64,000 nt of DNA. Source: Heterostelium album PN500. Its lineage: Eukaryota > Evosea > Eumycetozoa > Acytosteliales > Acytosteliaceae. A program made the translations under genes and the position numbers. A model generated the notes under the pieces. The model saw nothing but the letters and a program-made list of their open reading frames with translations. It was not told the origin of the DNA and did not search any database. The stretch spans positions 3,162,001-3,226,000 of the forward strand of contig NW_008805064.1 in the NCBI RefSeq assembly GCF_000004825.1, read 5' to 3'. Shown here piece after piece: positions 44,874-58,357 of the stretch; the first letter of the stretch is position 1, and every line of letters starts with the position of its first letter.

Positions 44874-46098
44874 TGTTGTTTTACTTTCTTTATTTTTATT
44901 GTTCACAAACTAACAAAAAAAAATGATAACTTATTATTTTAATTCTCTGAGACTATTGATTTACTAAAGCGTTGTTGACTTATTAACTAAACTAATCCCC
45001 TTTTCTTTCAAAATGGATGGATAATGGTGAAAAAAAAACATAATCAATTGACTGCTATTGCAAAAAATAATCATTTATTTTTAAACACTTTTTTTAAAAA
45101 AACTCACACTAAACAATTTAAATAATCAAGTTTTTGATTTTTATAAATTTTCTTTTCCAACATGATCATCATTAGTTGTAAAGAAACAAATAATAGGAAT
45201 AAGAGTGACTTGACTTTAGTTTATTACTAATATAACCTGAATTGATTTGTTTTAAAAGAGAACCAAAGTGAAAAAAAAAAAAAGTTTATCCCTTTCAAAG
45301 TAATAATGTGTGATTAATAAAAAATTTATTCATTAAATTTTTCAAACATTTTCCACTGACCAAAAAAAAAAAAAAAACTGTTTTTTATTGTTTGATGGTG
45401 GTGGTCTGTTGGGGTTTTTGAAATCAAAACAACAATTATAAATAAATAAAAAAAAATCACTTACCAAAATAATTTTTGATACACACACAAAGTGGTAATA
45501 ATAATACATTTTTTTGTTAATAGGAATTGATCAACAATTTAATATTAATTGATATAAGATTAAAGATTTAATATTAATATTTATCAATTCATCATCAATC
45601 AATCAACATCGTCAAACAAAACACCATTAACATCATCATAAGACAATAATAATAATAATCAAATAATTTACTTATTTTTTTTTAAATAAAAATAATACAA
45701 AAAAAAAAAAAAAGAAAAGAATAATAAAATACAAAAAAACAAAACAAACACAAACTATTATATATTAACTAATAAACTAAAGTAAATTTACTTTTCTTTT
45801 TTTCTTAACTTCGCCACATAGTAGTAGTTAGTTGGTCTTTGTTTATATAGTCAGATCGATCGATCGATAGATTAGATTTATTGGCGAATTATTTAAAGAG
45901 ATTTAATGTTATTGTAAAGTGTGAAAGTTTAAAAAAAAAGTTTAAAAGTTTGTTTGTGGTTAACTTAGTTATGTTTGTGTAGTTTAGTTGTCAAATTCAT
46001 TATTTATTTATTTTTACAGTATTATTATCTATCTATCTCTCTTTTTATTTATATTATATTATATTCTTCTTTTTCTTTCTCTCTCTATCTTTGTATAA
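44874..46098. other. 1.2-kb divergent promoter region, MINDY-like / myosin
   Basis: AT-rich, with A- and T-runs, a (GATC)n-like stretch at about 45857-45872 and CT-rich sequence just before the myosin ATG (46029-46092). The CT-rich part is probably the 5' leader. No gene was found. Confidence 0.6.
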
Positions 46099-49000
46099 AT
46101 GTATCAAAATCAATCCAATATTAGTAATAGTAATAATAAAGATGAACAGCAACAACAACAACAACAACAGCAGCAACAGCAACCTCAACCTTCACTTTCA
46201 ATATTCAGTGTTGTAACACAACCTTTTAGAACTTTATATAGTGGTGGTGGTGGTGGAAGTAGTAATAACAACAACAATAATAATAATAGTAATAACAGTA
46301 ATAACAACAATAACGCACCATCTACATCTGCAAATTCATCACCTTTAGTTACATCTATCAATGGTGTTGTCATAACTGGTAACACCAACAACAGCAACAA
46401 CAACAACAACAATAATAATCATGCTTCTTCGACAACAACTCCACCCACTTTTATGAGTGGACATGCATCAACACCAAGTCTGTCCATTTCCAACTTTGAA
46501 TCACTCTCTGTTGGTAGTAATTACCATGGTAATGGTAGCAGTCCGAACGCTTTCAACATAAACAACAATACAAATACAAATACAAATAATAATAATAATA
46601 GTTCACCTATATTTGGTTCAACAACATCAAATATCGGAATTAGCAATAGTAACAGTGGTGTCAGTAGGAATCTACGTGCATCTGGATCATCTTCAAATGC
46701 ATCTTCCACATCGATGACACCAACCAACAATAACAATAACAATACAAACATAGTAATACAATCACTTTCACTTTCAACTTCACCTTCCTCAACATATTCG
46801 ATAGATAACAATAACAATAATACTAAAGCAGCAACAACAACTACAGCTACAGATAAATCAATAGATATAAATACAGGAAAGAAAACGAAAAAGAAGAAAA
46901 TGGTGATTAAAGAATTTATAAAAGAGATGACAGAGACAAGGACAAAACCAAACGATTTGACTTCACCTCAGTATACAGGTAGTGGGAGTGGCGGGAGCGG
47001 TGTCAATAACAGCAACAACAACAATAACAACAACAATGGTAACCAACAGAATAACTCTTATATTAACTATGGACAACAACAACAACAACATCAATACCAC
47101 CACCACCACCATCAACAACAGTTGGATCTATCATGCTTGGAGATGAACAGAGTCGGACTAGACGATGCATCCGAGCTGAAAGATATCGACGAAGAAACTC
47201 TTTTAAATAATTTACAACAAAGATATAAAAAGAATATTATATATGTATGTGGTGTTGAAACATTAACAATCTAAACAACTATTATCTAACAATATTAACG
47301 ACAATTTATTATTCAATAGACAAATATAGGACCGGTTTTAGTTTCAATCAATCCATATCAGAAATTACCGATTTACACACAGGATATATTGAGAGTCTAT
47401 AAGCAACGTAATGGAGTTCGACTAGCTCCACATATCTTCTCGATTGCAGAGAAAGCTTATTTGGATATGGTTGATTTTCATAGGAATCAAGTTATATGTT
47501 TAGGGTAATTACTTAATAATAATATTAATAATTATGATGATAAAGATTACTAATTTTTGTTATTTTTATTATTTATTATTATTATTATTATTATTAATGT
47601 AGTGGTGAAAGTGGTAGTGGAAAATCAGAGAATAACAAATTGATTATACTTTACTTGTTGGCTACCAATCCGAAACACTCTAATATTGAGAATCTGATAT
47701 TGGAGTCGAGTTCCATTCTCGAATCGTTTGGAAATTGCTCGACCAACTCCAATTTCAATTCCTCTAGATTCGGTAAATACATTGAGATCTACTATAGTTA
47801 TCATGGTGAAATAAGAGGTGCTAGAATATTTAATTGTAAGTTGTGTTAGCAATATTGGTTGAAAACAATGAAAATAATGGGATTATTAATAACATTTTTA
47901 TGATTATTATTATTATTTTACTATTTATTTCTAGATTTTATTGATGAATCAAGAGTTACATTTCAATCGAAAGGAGAAAGAAACTTTCATATCTTTTATC
48001 AATTCTTGCTGGGAACCAGTGATGAGGAGAAACAAATGTATGGTCTGGCCGAGTGGAATAGCTACTACTATCTCAACCAGGGTGGACAATTCAACCAAGA
48101 TGAAATCAACGATTGTCAGTCTTTCGATCGTCTCAAGATGGCATTCAGTTTCTTTGATTTCACCACCTCACAGACCGACCTAATCTTTCGTACTTTGGCA
48201 TTCATTTTAAATCTTGGAAATCTAACATTTTCACAATCTAAATCAAAAGTTGATATCAAAGATAAATCTTGTAAGTTTAAATAGAATATTAATAATGTGA
48301 TTATGTTTATATTATTATTTCGTACTAATTATAATAATATTTTAAAAGATTTGGAAGATATTTCAAAATCAATTTCATTCGATCCTTTGAAATTAGAAGC
48401 GATTCTCATTCAGGAAAACAAGACAAATACAATACATGAAGCGGTGGAGAATAGAGACTCTCTGGCCAAGTCATTGTATAACAATTTGTTTCAGTGGATT
48501 ATCGATATTTTGAATTCCAAGCTGGCACCAACCACTGCTTTTGATCATCAGATTGGACTGCTCGATCTTTTCGGTCACGAGTCTGGTAGCAATCAACAGC
48601 TCAGTGGCTACGAACAGTTCTCAATCAACTACCTCGAGGAACAACTCCAACAACTCTACATTCAATCACTATTGAAAAACGAACAAGACGAATATAAAAA
48701 AGAGAGAATACAATGGACCAATCCAATTGTCTTTAAAGATAATACTGATTCTGCTGATTTAATGCAAAAGGTAAAAATCAATATAATAATAATAATAACA
48801 ATAGATAGTAATCATACAGATTTATACTAATAATAATATATACTTTTAGATTGTAAGTTTATTGGATCAAGAATCTAAAAATATGAATTCAAATGATAGT
48901 ATCTTTTTGGAAAAGTTGAATTTGTTCTTGGGTAAACATCATCTCTACACTGTAAAACAAAAAAAGTTTGGTGTCGAACACTTTTTTGGAACTGTGTTTT

Positions 49001-52000
49001 ATGACATCAAGGGATTCATTCAGAAGAATCGTGATGAAATATTCCACAGATCTTCCAATATCTATAGGAATTCGATTATCAAACTGTTATTCACTGGCAC
49101 TACAAACAGTGGATTGAAAGAGTTGATGGAACAGCCAAATTCACCGACATCCAACTCCTCGCCAACTTCCTCCGCCGTCAAGTTGACATCCAGGAAGTCA
49201 CCACTCTCCATTATCAAGACACTTCCGGCCGGTGCCAACGTTCAGTTTGTTCGTTGTCTCAAACCGAATGCCAAGAAGCTATCGGCTCAGTTTGACAATA
49301 AGTTTATCACTGAACAGGTGCGCATCTTTGGATTGGTCGAGAGTTGTCGCATTCAAAAGTTTGGATATACAATCAACTATCGAAGTAAAATGTTTTTCGA
49401 GCGATTCTCTTTCTTCTTCCAGAATCAACAGCGTGTCTCCTCGATGTTGACCAATGTGCTGGAGAAGATGAGAGACAGTGGCATCCAGATAGAATCGATT
49501 CTGGCGCCTTGCATCCAAATCGGTAACTCTAGGATTTTTATGAGATACACTCTTGGCTCGCTGCTCGAGTCGGAGCGACAGAAGCGTAGGAATCACTCGG
49601 CAATCACCATCCAAAAGACATGGCGAATGTATCGCGATCGCAAGAATTTCCTCCAGATGAAACGTGCGGTTGTCTCAATACAAAAGTGTACCAGACGTTT
49701 CTTGGTGCAGCGAAGATATCACTCGATTCGCGCGGCAGTCATTATCCTCGAGTCGTTTGCGCGTATGTCAATTCAGCGCATCCGATTCCTCAGAACTAAA
49801 CACTCTGCTCTTGCGCTACAGAATCTTCTTCGTGGATCACTGGCCAAACAATATAGCCAGGAACTCTCACTGTCCGTCAAGAACAACACAGCTTTACCAA
49901 CACTTCCAGTTTCCTTGATTGTCCAAATCACACCTTGTACATCGCCACCCACCTCGCCTGGAACTTTCAAATCATTGACATCCTCAACCGACACTGGAAA
50001 TAGTAATATTCACTCTCGTTTATTCTACAATCGTACAGCCAATACCAATAACAATAATAATGTGGAATCAACAATAAACACTACTTCAACAACTACAACA
50101 ACAACAACTAGTAGTATAAGCACTACTTCAACAACTCCAAACAATCCAACTATAAATATTCAAAGACCAACTCATCCAGTGAAACCAACAAATTTGGCTA
50201 GAGGTGTTCCTCCACTCAGAATTGGTTCGGTAAGAAAGGAGATGCCATCACCAATGTACACACCCAATGCATCTCCATCTTCTGTCACACCATGTAGTGA
50301 GTCACCGTCAATGGAGTCACCTGCGATCTCTCCACCGATCTCACCAAAGCGTGATATCAAAACCTCTTCAACCACTACCACACCGACTGGCAATCAACTG
50401 TATGATGCTTCCGGACATCTATTACCATTGGAATCACCACGTCCAAGACCACCACAAACAAACCACCTCCCATCAACATTTTCGATAGAGCACGTTCAAT
50501 GCCCTCGTTCGAGAGTAGCAGTGCCGAAGCCGGTTCGCAAAAGAAGAACAATAGCTCGATGTCTATCAATTTGAACAATAGCAACAATAGCAATAAGAGT
50601 GGAGTATCCACACCTGTCGGTGGTCCGAATCCTCTGCCTTCGCCTCGCCAACCCGGCAATCCAATGCCGTCGCCTCGCACACCCTCTAGCAACCCTTCGC
50701 CTACCACACCCAATCCACTGACTCGCAAGGTTTCCCATCCAATTTCACCGAAACTCTCACCAAGTTCACCTTCATTTATTTATTTTCCTTCGACTGCCAG
50801 TCCTTCTGTGAAAACCACACCGAAAACTGCTAGCGCTTCTCCCTCGACACTTCCAAAGAAACCGGAACTAATTCCGCCGGTTATGCCTATCTACAGAGCG
50901 ACTGCATCGCTTCCTCATCTTCGAAGTGAAACCACCGTTGGTATTATGTCGCCACGACGTCGCTCCAAGTCGATTGTCGTCAAACAAGCCGATGCCGAGG
51001 AGTTCCTCATTGTTGACTATGCCAAACAAAACTTTGAACTGCGTGCTAAAAAGTCGTTGATCCGAAAGAAATCAATCTCCTTTGGAAACCTATCGAGTTT
51101 CTCAAAGAAACTGACTTCGCCACTCCACAAGCTTCCGGATCCAGCACACGAGAAAATGGCACTCGATATTTTCAATCATATTTTAATGTATATGGGCGAT
51201 ACCGAACGTAAAAAGCCAATGGCTCAAATCGCTATCTATGTAATCAAGTTGGCACTTGAGAATCCAGAGCTGCAAGACGAGTTGTATTGCCAGTTGATCA
51301 AGCAACTGACCAATCATCCAAAGCGTGACAACAAGGTTAGAGGATGGGAATTGATGGCTATTTGTTGTGGATCGTTTGCACCAAAACAAAGGCTACTAAA
51401 ATATATCTCTAGTTTCTTGCTACATCGTGGAAGTGATCACGATGATGAAGGATACGCAATGATTGCATTCAACAGGCTACAAGCAATTAGCACCTTTGGA
51501 CCACGTGCACTTCCACCCGTCGAAAAAGAAGTGGAAGCCGTTCAACGACGTCTCAATCTAAAGGTTCTATTCCTATTCCCAGATGAAGTCGGTGAGGAAA
51601 TTGAAGTAGACAGCACTACGACCGCAGGACAAGTCACAGAGCACCTAATGAAGTTGGCCGGTCTGCGATCAGAGTCACATGTTTGGGCGATTTTCGAAAT
51701 CTTTAAGAACAAAGAACGTTCACTTCGCAAGAATGAATTCATTCTAGATGTCGTCTCAAAGTGGGAAGCGTACTATCAATCTGTAAATCTCTATAATCTC
51801 TCGCATGGTGTCCCCAACAACGGTGAGATCATCTCATTGGAACCGTTCCAATTTTGTTTCAAAGTGCAGTTGTTTTTGAAACCAACGAAACAACTCACCA
51901 ACAAATTTGATATTCAATTCTTGTTCCATCAGCTTATCAAAGCAATCTCGAAAGGACACATGCCAATCCGTGAGAGTGATCTATGCAAATTGGCTGCACT

Positions 52001-54609
52001 CCGACAGCACTTTGACCAACTTCAAAATTCGAAACCATTCTCCAGTGCTGACATTTGGCAGCGATATATTCCCGAGAAGATGCTACTGCTCCACCCAATC
52101 AAAGAGTGGTCTGACATGATCCAAGAGCATTACATCGAGTTCCAACAACACCTCCGTATTCTCTCCAAAGACGAACTGAGAAATCTCATTGTAAACTATA
52201 TTATGTCACTACCATTCTATGGATCTACATTGTTTCTCGATTGTCAAATCGATCAATGGAGTGAAATCGAGATATCTGGTGCACTAGATGGATTCCATAC
52301 GGTCATTGATATCAATGGTGTTCACATCGTAGCGAAATCGACAATCGACATTCAAAAGAAGAATAGCAATAATCCAAATGCATCGGACGATCAATCTTCT
52401 GTTTCAACACCCAGAAGTGAGGATGGAATGGATTCAGAGAGCGGATCTGGCTCCAATGCCAATGGCGAGCAAGACCAGATGATGTCGGTCGGAGGAAGTT
52501 TCCCAAAGTGGCTTGGAAAGTCGAAATCTTTCAAAGTCCTCAAGTCATTCCCCTATGCCTCTATTCTCCAGTGTGACATTGAACCAGAGAATAAAACGAC
52601 AATCATCTCCATTGGACAGGAAGAACTTTGTATCAATAGTCCACAGTGTTCTGAGATGGCGGTGCTGATCAACGGTTATCTAAGCTACTTGGCATCCGAT
52701 GCCAAATACGCAGTGGCGTTGCGCGACTATACTCCTCCCTCTGATTCATTTGGTTTCAAAAAAGGTGATATCATTCAGATTCAGAGTCGTGGCGATGACG
52801 GATGGTGTAGCGGTACCAGCAAGAGTGGCATAATCGGATCATTCCCAATCGACTATGTCCAGCCGTTGATCAACCAACTGTCGACCACTTCCACCGATGA
52901 AATATCACTGAGAACATCGGTTGGTATGAGAAGAAGCAAACGATCCAACAAACAAGCAACCACTCAAACATCATTCACCACCAAATCCGTTGAGGTCGGA
53001 TCTAAACATCCACTTATGACCTATACCATCAATAGACTCCGTTCATTACCAGCCATTAAATTAGCAGAAGGACTTAAACATTCTACAACTTTAACTGTAT
53101 GTTTAAACAAATAGATCATTTTGAAAAAAGATATTTAAACTAATTTTCAAAATTCTCCTTTCAATTGCTACTCAACAGGATTCAAGTATATTTTTAACAG
53201 ATTTACCAATAGAATTACAGAAAGAGATTGAAGCAATTTTTATTGAGGTTATGAAGTATATGGATGACTATCCTTTACCCCCAAAAGAACACAAGAGTCG
53301 TTTACTTCAGAATATCATTCAAAAAGGTATCAACAATCCCAAGGTTCGTGATGAATTGTATTTCTATATTTGTAGACAACTCACAGCCAATCCAAACAAT
53401 GAGGGTATCAGAAAGGGAATGGTATTGTTTAGTTTGTGTGCAGGATGCTTCCCAGCTACAGCTGAGCTCTTCCCGTATCTACGTTTGTTCTTGACCCAAA
53501 TCGATAACCCATACTCTCAGACTTGTATCAAGAAGCTTCAAACAACCGCTCTCAAAGGTCCAAGACTGTTTGCTCCATGCAAAAAGGAGATCCATGCCGT
53601 CAAGGAGAGAAGAATGATCAGTTGTAAAATTCAGTTGGCAAACGGTCCTTTGCGAGCCATTGAGATTGGACCTTCGACTACAGCTCTCGAAGCACTCAAG
53701 GTGTTGGCTGAACAACTCGATCTTGCCTACTGGAAGGAATTTGCCATCTATAAAGATTGGAATGGAAAAGAACAATGTTTGAAGGATCACGAGAAAATTA
53801 CCGATGTTCTAGCGATTTTCGAGGAGAAGGAGAAGCGTTCGCGTAAGGAAGATGAACCCATCGTTGGCAAACTGGTACTTCTTCGAAAGATATGGATTCC
53901 ACACACCTCTTTCTCTATGAGCAATGGAATGTTGGAGCTGATGTTCTATCAGTGTGTCCATGATGTGTTGGCCGGTAAAATTCCAGGTCTTACCATCGAG
54001 TTGGCATTGACACTGGCTTCATTCCAACTGCAGGCACAAGAAGGTGACTTCAACCCCGATAATCCCATCATTTCCGAGGATACTGTCTCACTCTGTATTC
54101 CCGCGACGCTCATCAATCGAATGGAACTCTGTGAATGGGTACAGAAAATCAACCAATCACATAGTCATCTCGCTCAGAAATCGATTACACCCGAGAAAGC
54201 ATTGTCCAAGTATTTGGAGCGATCTGCCTCATTCCCCTACAGTGGAACTACATGGTTCTCGATATTCACCAAACGCAACCAGAAACCAATGTATTGGTTC
54301 GGATTGAATCAGACACTGATTGTCTTGTACGATGAACCTATGGAAAATGAAATCGATCGTTGGGAAATCGAGGAGGTCTCTGGATTCACATACCGTGAGG
54401 ATTCGTTCAGTTTCCTAATTGGTGATCTTGTCAACCCCACCAGAAAACTGTTCTATACCGACCAAGGTGATGAAATCGGTGAGATATTCGATACCTTTAA
54501 ATCACTACCAAAGGTGGACCTAGCTGAACTCGAGAGACGAAAGAACCTCAAGAGAGAAAGAAAAGAAAAAGAAAAGAGAAAAGCTGCAAAACTTATCGAC
54601 AAACATTAA
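46099..54609 (+). CDS. Unconventional MyTH4-FERM myosin (class VII-like)
   Basis: Actin motor of the filopodial/adhesion myosin type. Exons are 46099-47244, 47320-47504, 47603-47835, 47935-48270, 48349-48770, 48850-53096 and 53179-54609. Length is about 2666 residues if one base is missing near 50455-50470, where the frame shifts in a Pro-rich linker. Domains in order: an Asn/Ser-rich extension 1-345; motor to about 1015 (P-loop GESGSGKSE at 445, switch [10 protein letters not shown] at 494, switch II DLFGHE at 706); about four IQ motifs 1020-1110; Pro/Ser/Thr linker; MyTH4 about 1543-1650; FERM to 2055; SH3 2060-2115; MyTH4 about 2200-2335; FERM to 2640; a basic tail. This order is that of Dictyostelium MyoI (Myo7), but MyoG is also similar, so no symbol is given. 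The long N-terminal extension is unusual. Confidence 0.94.
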
Positions 54610-54674
54610 TAAATTCGTTAATCAACTTTTTTGTAACTATAAATATGAAAGCTTTAAATTTAGTTCGATACTGA

Positions 54675-54694
54675 GAAACAATTTAAATTGTTTC
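54675..54694. terminator. 20-bp perfect palindrome in convergent spacer
   Basis: GAAACAATTTAAATTGTTTC reads the same on both strands. It lies 65 bp after the myosin stop and about 170 bp from the stop of the converging secreted-protein gene. A 12-bp palindrome ACTATTAATAGT follows close by. The termination role is inferred from position only. Confidence 0.45.
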
Positions 54695-54865
54695 CCTCTA
54701 CTATTAATAGTATTGATTTTTAAGTTATTAATTATTAAAAGGAAATAAAAAGATAATGAATAAAAAAATCACTTATTTTCTAAAAGAAATATGAATTTTT
54801 TTTCTGAAAACAATTTTATTTTATTAACAAATTATATTATTTAATATGTATCTAAACAAAAGAGT

Positions 54866-55297
54866 TTAAATTAATAAAGTAATAGCCAAGAAGAAGAACA
54901 ATCCGAAAATTGGAATCTTGATCATAGAAGAGTCACTGTAGGTAACATTGGCAATGTAGGATTGGGTACAGGTTTGACCTAAGCAAGTCTTTGATCCGTT
55001 GTTTGGAATGTAGAAGATCCAGTTGTTATTGGTATTCTTGAAGTCCCAACATCCTTTAGATTGAGTGGTGAGGGTGTTGTTTACAATTTGGAAGGACATA
55101 TCGTGGAAAGCTGTAAGGCCACCAGAAACAGCACTTGATGACATATTTTTGTTTTCAACGACGAACTTGAAATCTCCAAGCTTGGCAGTACAGTTGGACA
55201 AAGTACCAGTGTAGACACCATTCTCCAATGTAGTTGGGGCAGCGCTTCCAATTGCCAAACAAAGGGATAATAAAACTAATCCAGCAAAGAATTTCAT
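54866..55297 (-). CDS. Small secreted or GPI-anchored protein, unknown family
   Basis: Single exon, 143 residues from the ATG at 55297. It has a signal peptide MKFFAGLVLLSLCLAIGSA. The body contains six Cys and several N-glycosylation sequons (NCT, NMS, NNT, NGS, NVT). The C-terminus is hydrophobic and ends the protein (IFGLFFFLAITLLI), after a Ser-Ser that could serve as a GPI-attachment site. This suggests a surface-anchored protein. I recognise no domain. The upstream TATA box CTATAAATAC is of the same type as in the other three small secreted genes. Confidence 0.85.
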   Translation of the reverse strand: MKFFAGLVLLSLCLAIGSAAPTTLENGVYTGTLSNCTAKLGDFKFVVENKNMSSSAVSGGLTAFHDMSFQIVNNTLTTQSKGCWDFKNTNNNWIFYIPNNGSKTCLGQTCTQSYIANVTYSDSSMIKIPIFGLFFFLAITLLI

Positions 55298-56456
55298 TTT
55301 TCGAATAATTTTTTTATTATACAATAAAAATTATAGATTAAGTATAGAATTAAAAAGTTTATAGGAAATATATTTATATTAAAGTTTTTTTTTGATTATT
55401 TGATATATGAAAAGTTACAATACTTTAAGTATTTATAGTCTCTAAATATTTGCAACGTTGCTAGGCATACTAACCAATCGTGAAAATCGGAGAAAAATGA
55501 CCCGGCTTCAAATATTGTAAATTAAGGGTTTCTGGTTTGCTCCTTTTTTATCATTAGCAACCATATCTGAAATCGTATAAATATTTTAATAAGACCAAGT
55601 TTTTAAATAATACTTTAACACATTACAAATTACTATATTATGTATTTTAATCCAACCCCCACGTTGTTAGCTAAATTATTTATTCTGATTTTTTAATAAT
55701 CAAAAAGGTATTAATTTTGGACAACGACGTGGCAAAAACTAAAAAAGTAACTTAAAAATTCAGAAACTGGGGGTTATTAAAAATCTTTTATAATAATAAT
55801 ATAACTCTTAAAATAGTCAATTAAATCTCGATAAAAATAATCGGTATTTTCTTGGGGATCATGAAAATATTACATGTTGATGAACAAATTGCTCTATATC
55901 TACCTATTTTAATAAAATCTTAGAAAAGTTGCTCTTAAGACTTTAATATTAAGGTTACCCAATAGATTTTATTTATTTTTTTGTAATATTAATTAAGGAA
56001 CTAAATTTCTATGTAATCATTTTTAAATCTTTCATAAACATCAATAAAGTAGACTAATTGAAAAAATATATATGTATAATATATTATTTATTTATTTAAT
56101 CAGTAGATTTGATCATATCTACTAATTATTAGGATAAACAATTTACTATCTAAATATGATTGATCATTATTAATGTGAATTTGGTGACTCACAAAGTTTA
56201 AACATTTATTCTTTCAAAAATGTAACTAATTTTTTTATGTGTTCAAAACCATGTTTGACTTTTTTTTTTTGTTTTTTTTTTTTTTTTTTTTTTTGGTGTG
56301 TGATCATCACTTTTTTAAAAGCTTGACATAAATTTAAATTCTAACTTTTTTTGCGTTTTATTTTTATAAAAACAATATATACATAAAAAAATAGTAGTTT
56401 TTTTTAGAACAACTTATTTTTTATTTTTTGTAGGATTGTAAATTAAAGAAACGACA
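55298..56456. other. 1.2-kb divergent promoter region
   Basis: This lies between the small secreted gene (minus) and the lectin gene (plus). It contains the TATA box at 55429-55438, a long T tract interrupted by one G (56260-56294) and a TATA-like stretch at about 56365-56380. No gene. Confidence 0.65.
55429..55438 (-). promoter_or_regulatory. TATA box of the small secreted-protein gene
   Basis: CTATAAATAC on the minus strand, about 130 bp before the ATG at 55297. Confidence 0.6.
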
Positions 56457-58357
56457 ATGTCAAATAAAATCAGTTTGATATTGTTGGCACTCTATGTGCT
56501 TACAGTGTTGTCGATTGCGATGGCCTATCCACAACCACTGGTTAGAAAAGAAGACAGACACTCATTCCGTGCACCATTTATTGCTACGGCCAGTGGTATC
56601 ACCTATTGGAATACACGTGGTGACACTGTCATCAGTGAGGAATACATTCACTTGACTGCCGACGCCCAATCGTCTTGGGGACAGATCATCAACACCGAAC
56701 CACTCGAATTCCCATCTTGGGAGATCGTAGTCGAGTTCCGTATCCACGGTAACGGTCGTATCGGTGCCGACGGTCTCGCACTCTGGTACATCGACCCCAG
56801 TCACTCTGAATCACGTGACACCAGTGTCTTTGGTAATCGTAACATGTGGAAAGGTCTTGGTATCTTCTTTGATACTTTTGATAACGATGGAAATGTAAGT
56901 AATCAAATCAAATCAAATCAAATTAATCGAAATTTAATTACTCTTTTTTCTTACCTATATATATATATATATATATTATAGGGAGATAATCCATTAGTTT
57001 CGGTTGTCTATAACGATGGAACTCAATTCTTTGATACTGCAAAGGACGGTGGTAATATGAAGTTGGGTGGATGTACCAATAAATTCAGAAATGTACACAA
57101 GAACACTCGTGCCAAGATCAAGTACTTTAATGGTGCTCTTTCAATTCACATCGATACCTCTTCAAGTGGAAACTACGACTCCTGTGTCAATGACATCAGA
57201 ATCACCCTTCCAACTCGTTATCACTTTGCTCTTTCTGCTGCCACCGGTGGTCTTCATGGTATGTTTTCATAAAAAACTATATATATATATATATAATTGA
57301 CAATCAAACTAACAAAATTAACCAACTATTTATTTATTTATTACACAAATAATAATAAAACAGACAATCATGATATTTATTCATTCGACACATACAGTCT
57401 TGATGCACCAATTAGAAATGAATATCGTAGACATGAAAACTATATGAATCAACATCAACAACAACAGCAACAACAACAAAATATCCAACAGCAACAACAA
57501 CAAAACATTCAACAACAACAAAATCAGCAACAAAATCAACAACAACCACAACCAGTTGCTCATGAAGAAGACGATTTCAAGGCAAAGATTAAGGATATTA
57601 CTAAGGGATTCGAACAACAACAACAACAAAATCAACAACAGCAACAACAACAATTCCAACAACCAAACCAACAGCAACAACAACAACCACCAGTAACTCA
57701 AGAGCAACCAAAGCAAACTATATCTGGTGACGATGTTCCAGCTCAAATCCTCCAGAAAGTAGAGACCTTGAAAGAGAGCATCCATTCATTGCATTCGGTT
57801 CTCGATGAATCCGAAGTTAAAAAGTCAGTCGAAGGTCTCAGAGATCAAGTCAACAACGTCGGACAAGCCCTCATCATCCTCACCGAGAACATCATCACCA
57901 AGAAGGATTTCGAGAGTTTCAAGTACAACTATGAACTTAAGAATTCACAATCCTTCAAAGAATTAACCGAGTTGAAGTAAGTGCAAGTAGTGGTTAATCA
58001 CATTTCAAATCAATTCTTTATAATAATACTAATTGAAATCTATATAGACAATTGATTGGTGATATGAAAGCAACTGTCAATAGCAGAATGAATAATAACG
58101 ATAATGATGTAAGCAAGACTTTGGAAGCATTGTCACAGAGCGTCAATGGATTGAAGAGATTGGTCGACGCACAAGCCAAGGACACTCAAAAGATTGCATC
58201 GACACTTCAGGTTAATGCCAACGAGATCGCATCAACCATCGAAAAGCAAACCTCGTTCGGATTCTGGTCATACTTCCTCTTTGTTCAAGCCATATTTATT
58301 TTTGGTTTCGTCTTTTGGAGGAAATACAAAGATGAAAACAACAAGAAATTAATATAA
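56457..58357 (+). CDS. L-type lectin, ERGIC-53/VIP36-like cargo receptor
   Basis: Membrane lectin that carries high-mannose glycoproteins in the early secretory pathway. Four exons (56457-56894, 56982-57258, 57364-57976 and 58048-58357) encode 545 residues. The signal peptide is about residues 1-23. The lectin domain covers about 33-255: HSFRAPF, DGLALWYID, GIFFDTFDNDG, and the calcium/sugar-site region up to ALSAATGGLHDNHDI. A Gln-rich insert (about 278-355, nearly half Gln) follows, then a coiled-coil-prone stalk (about 360-500), one transmembrane segment (about 510-530) and a short tail ending KDENNKKLI. Lys at -3 and -4 gives a KKxx-like ER-retrieval signal. The order matches ERGIC-53 apart from the Gln-rich block. 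Confidence 0.93.

Noticed and set aside
46185-46817. Long minus-strand frames rich in Leu opposite the myosin N-terminus
   Set aside because: They are the mirror of Asn/Gln codon runs (AAT/AAC read backwards gives ATT/GTT and TTA/TTG); the plus strand carries the real coding signal.
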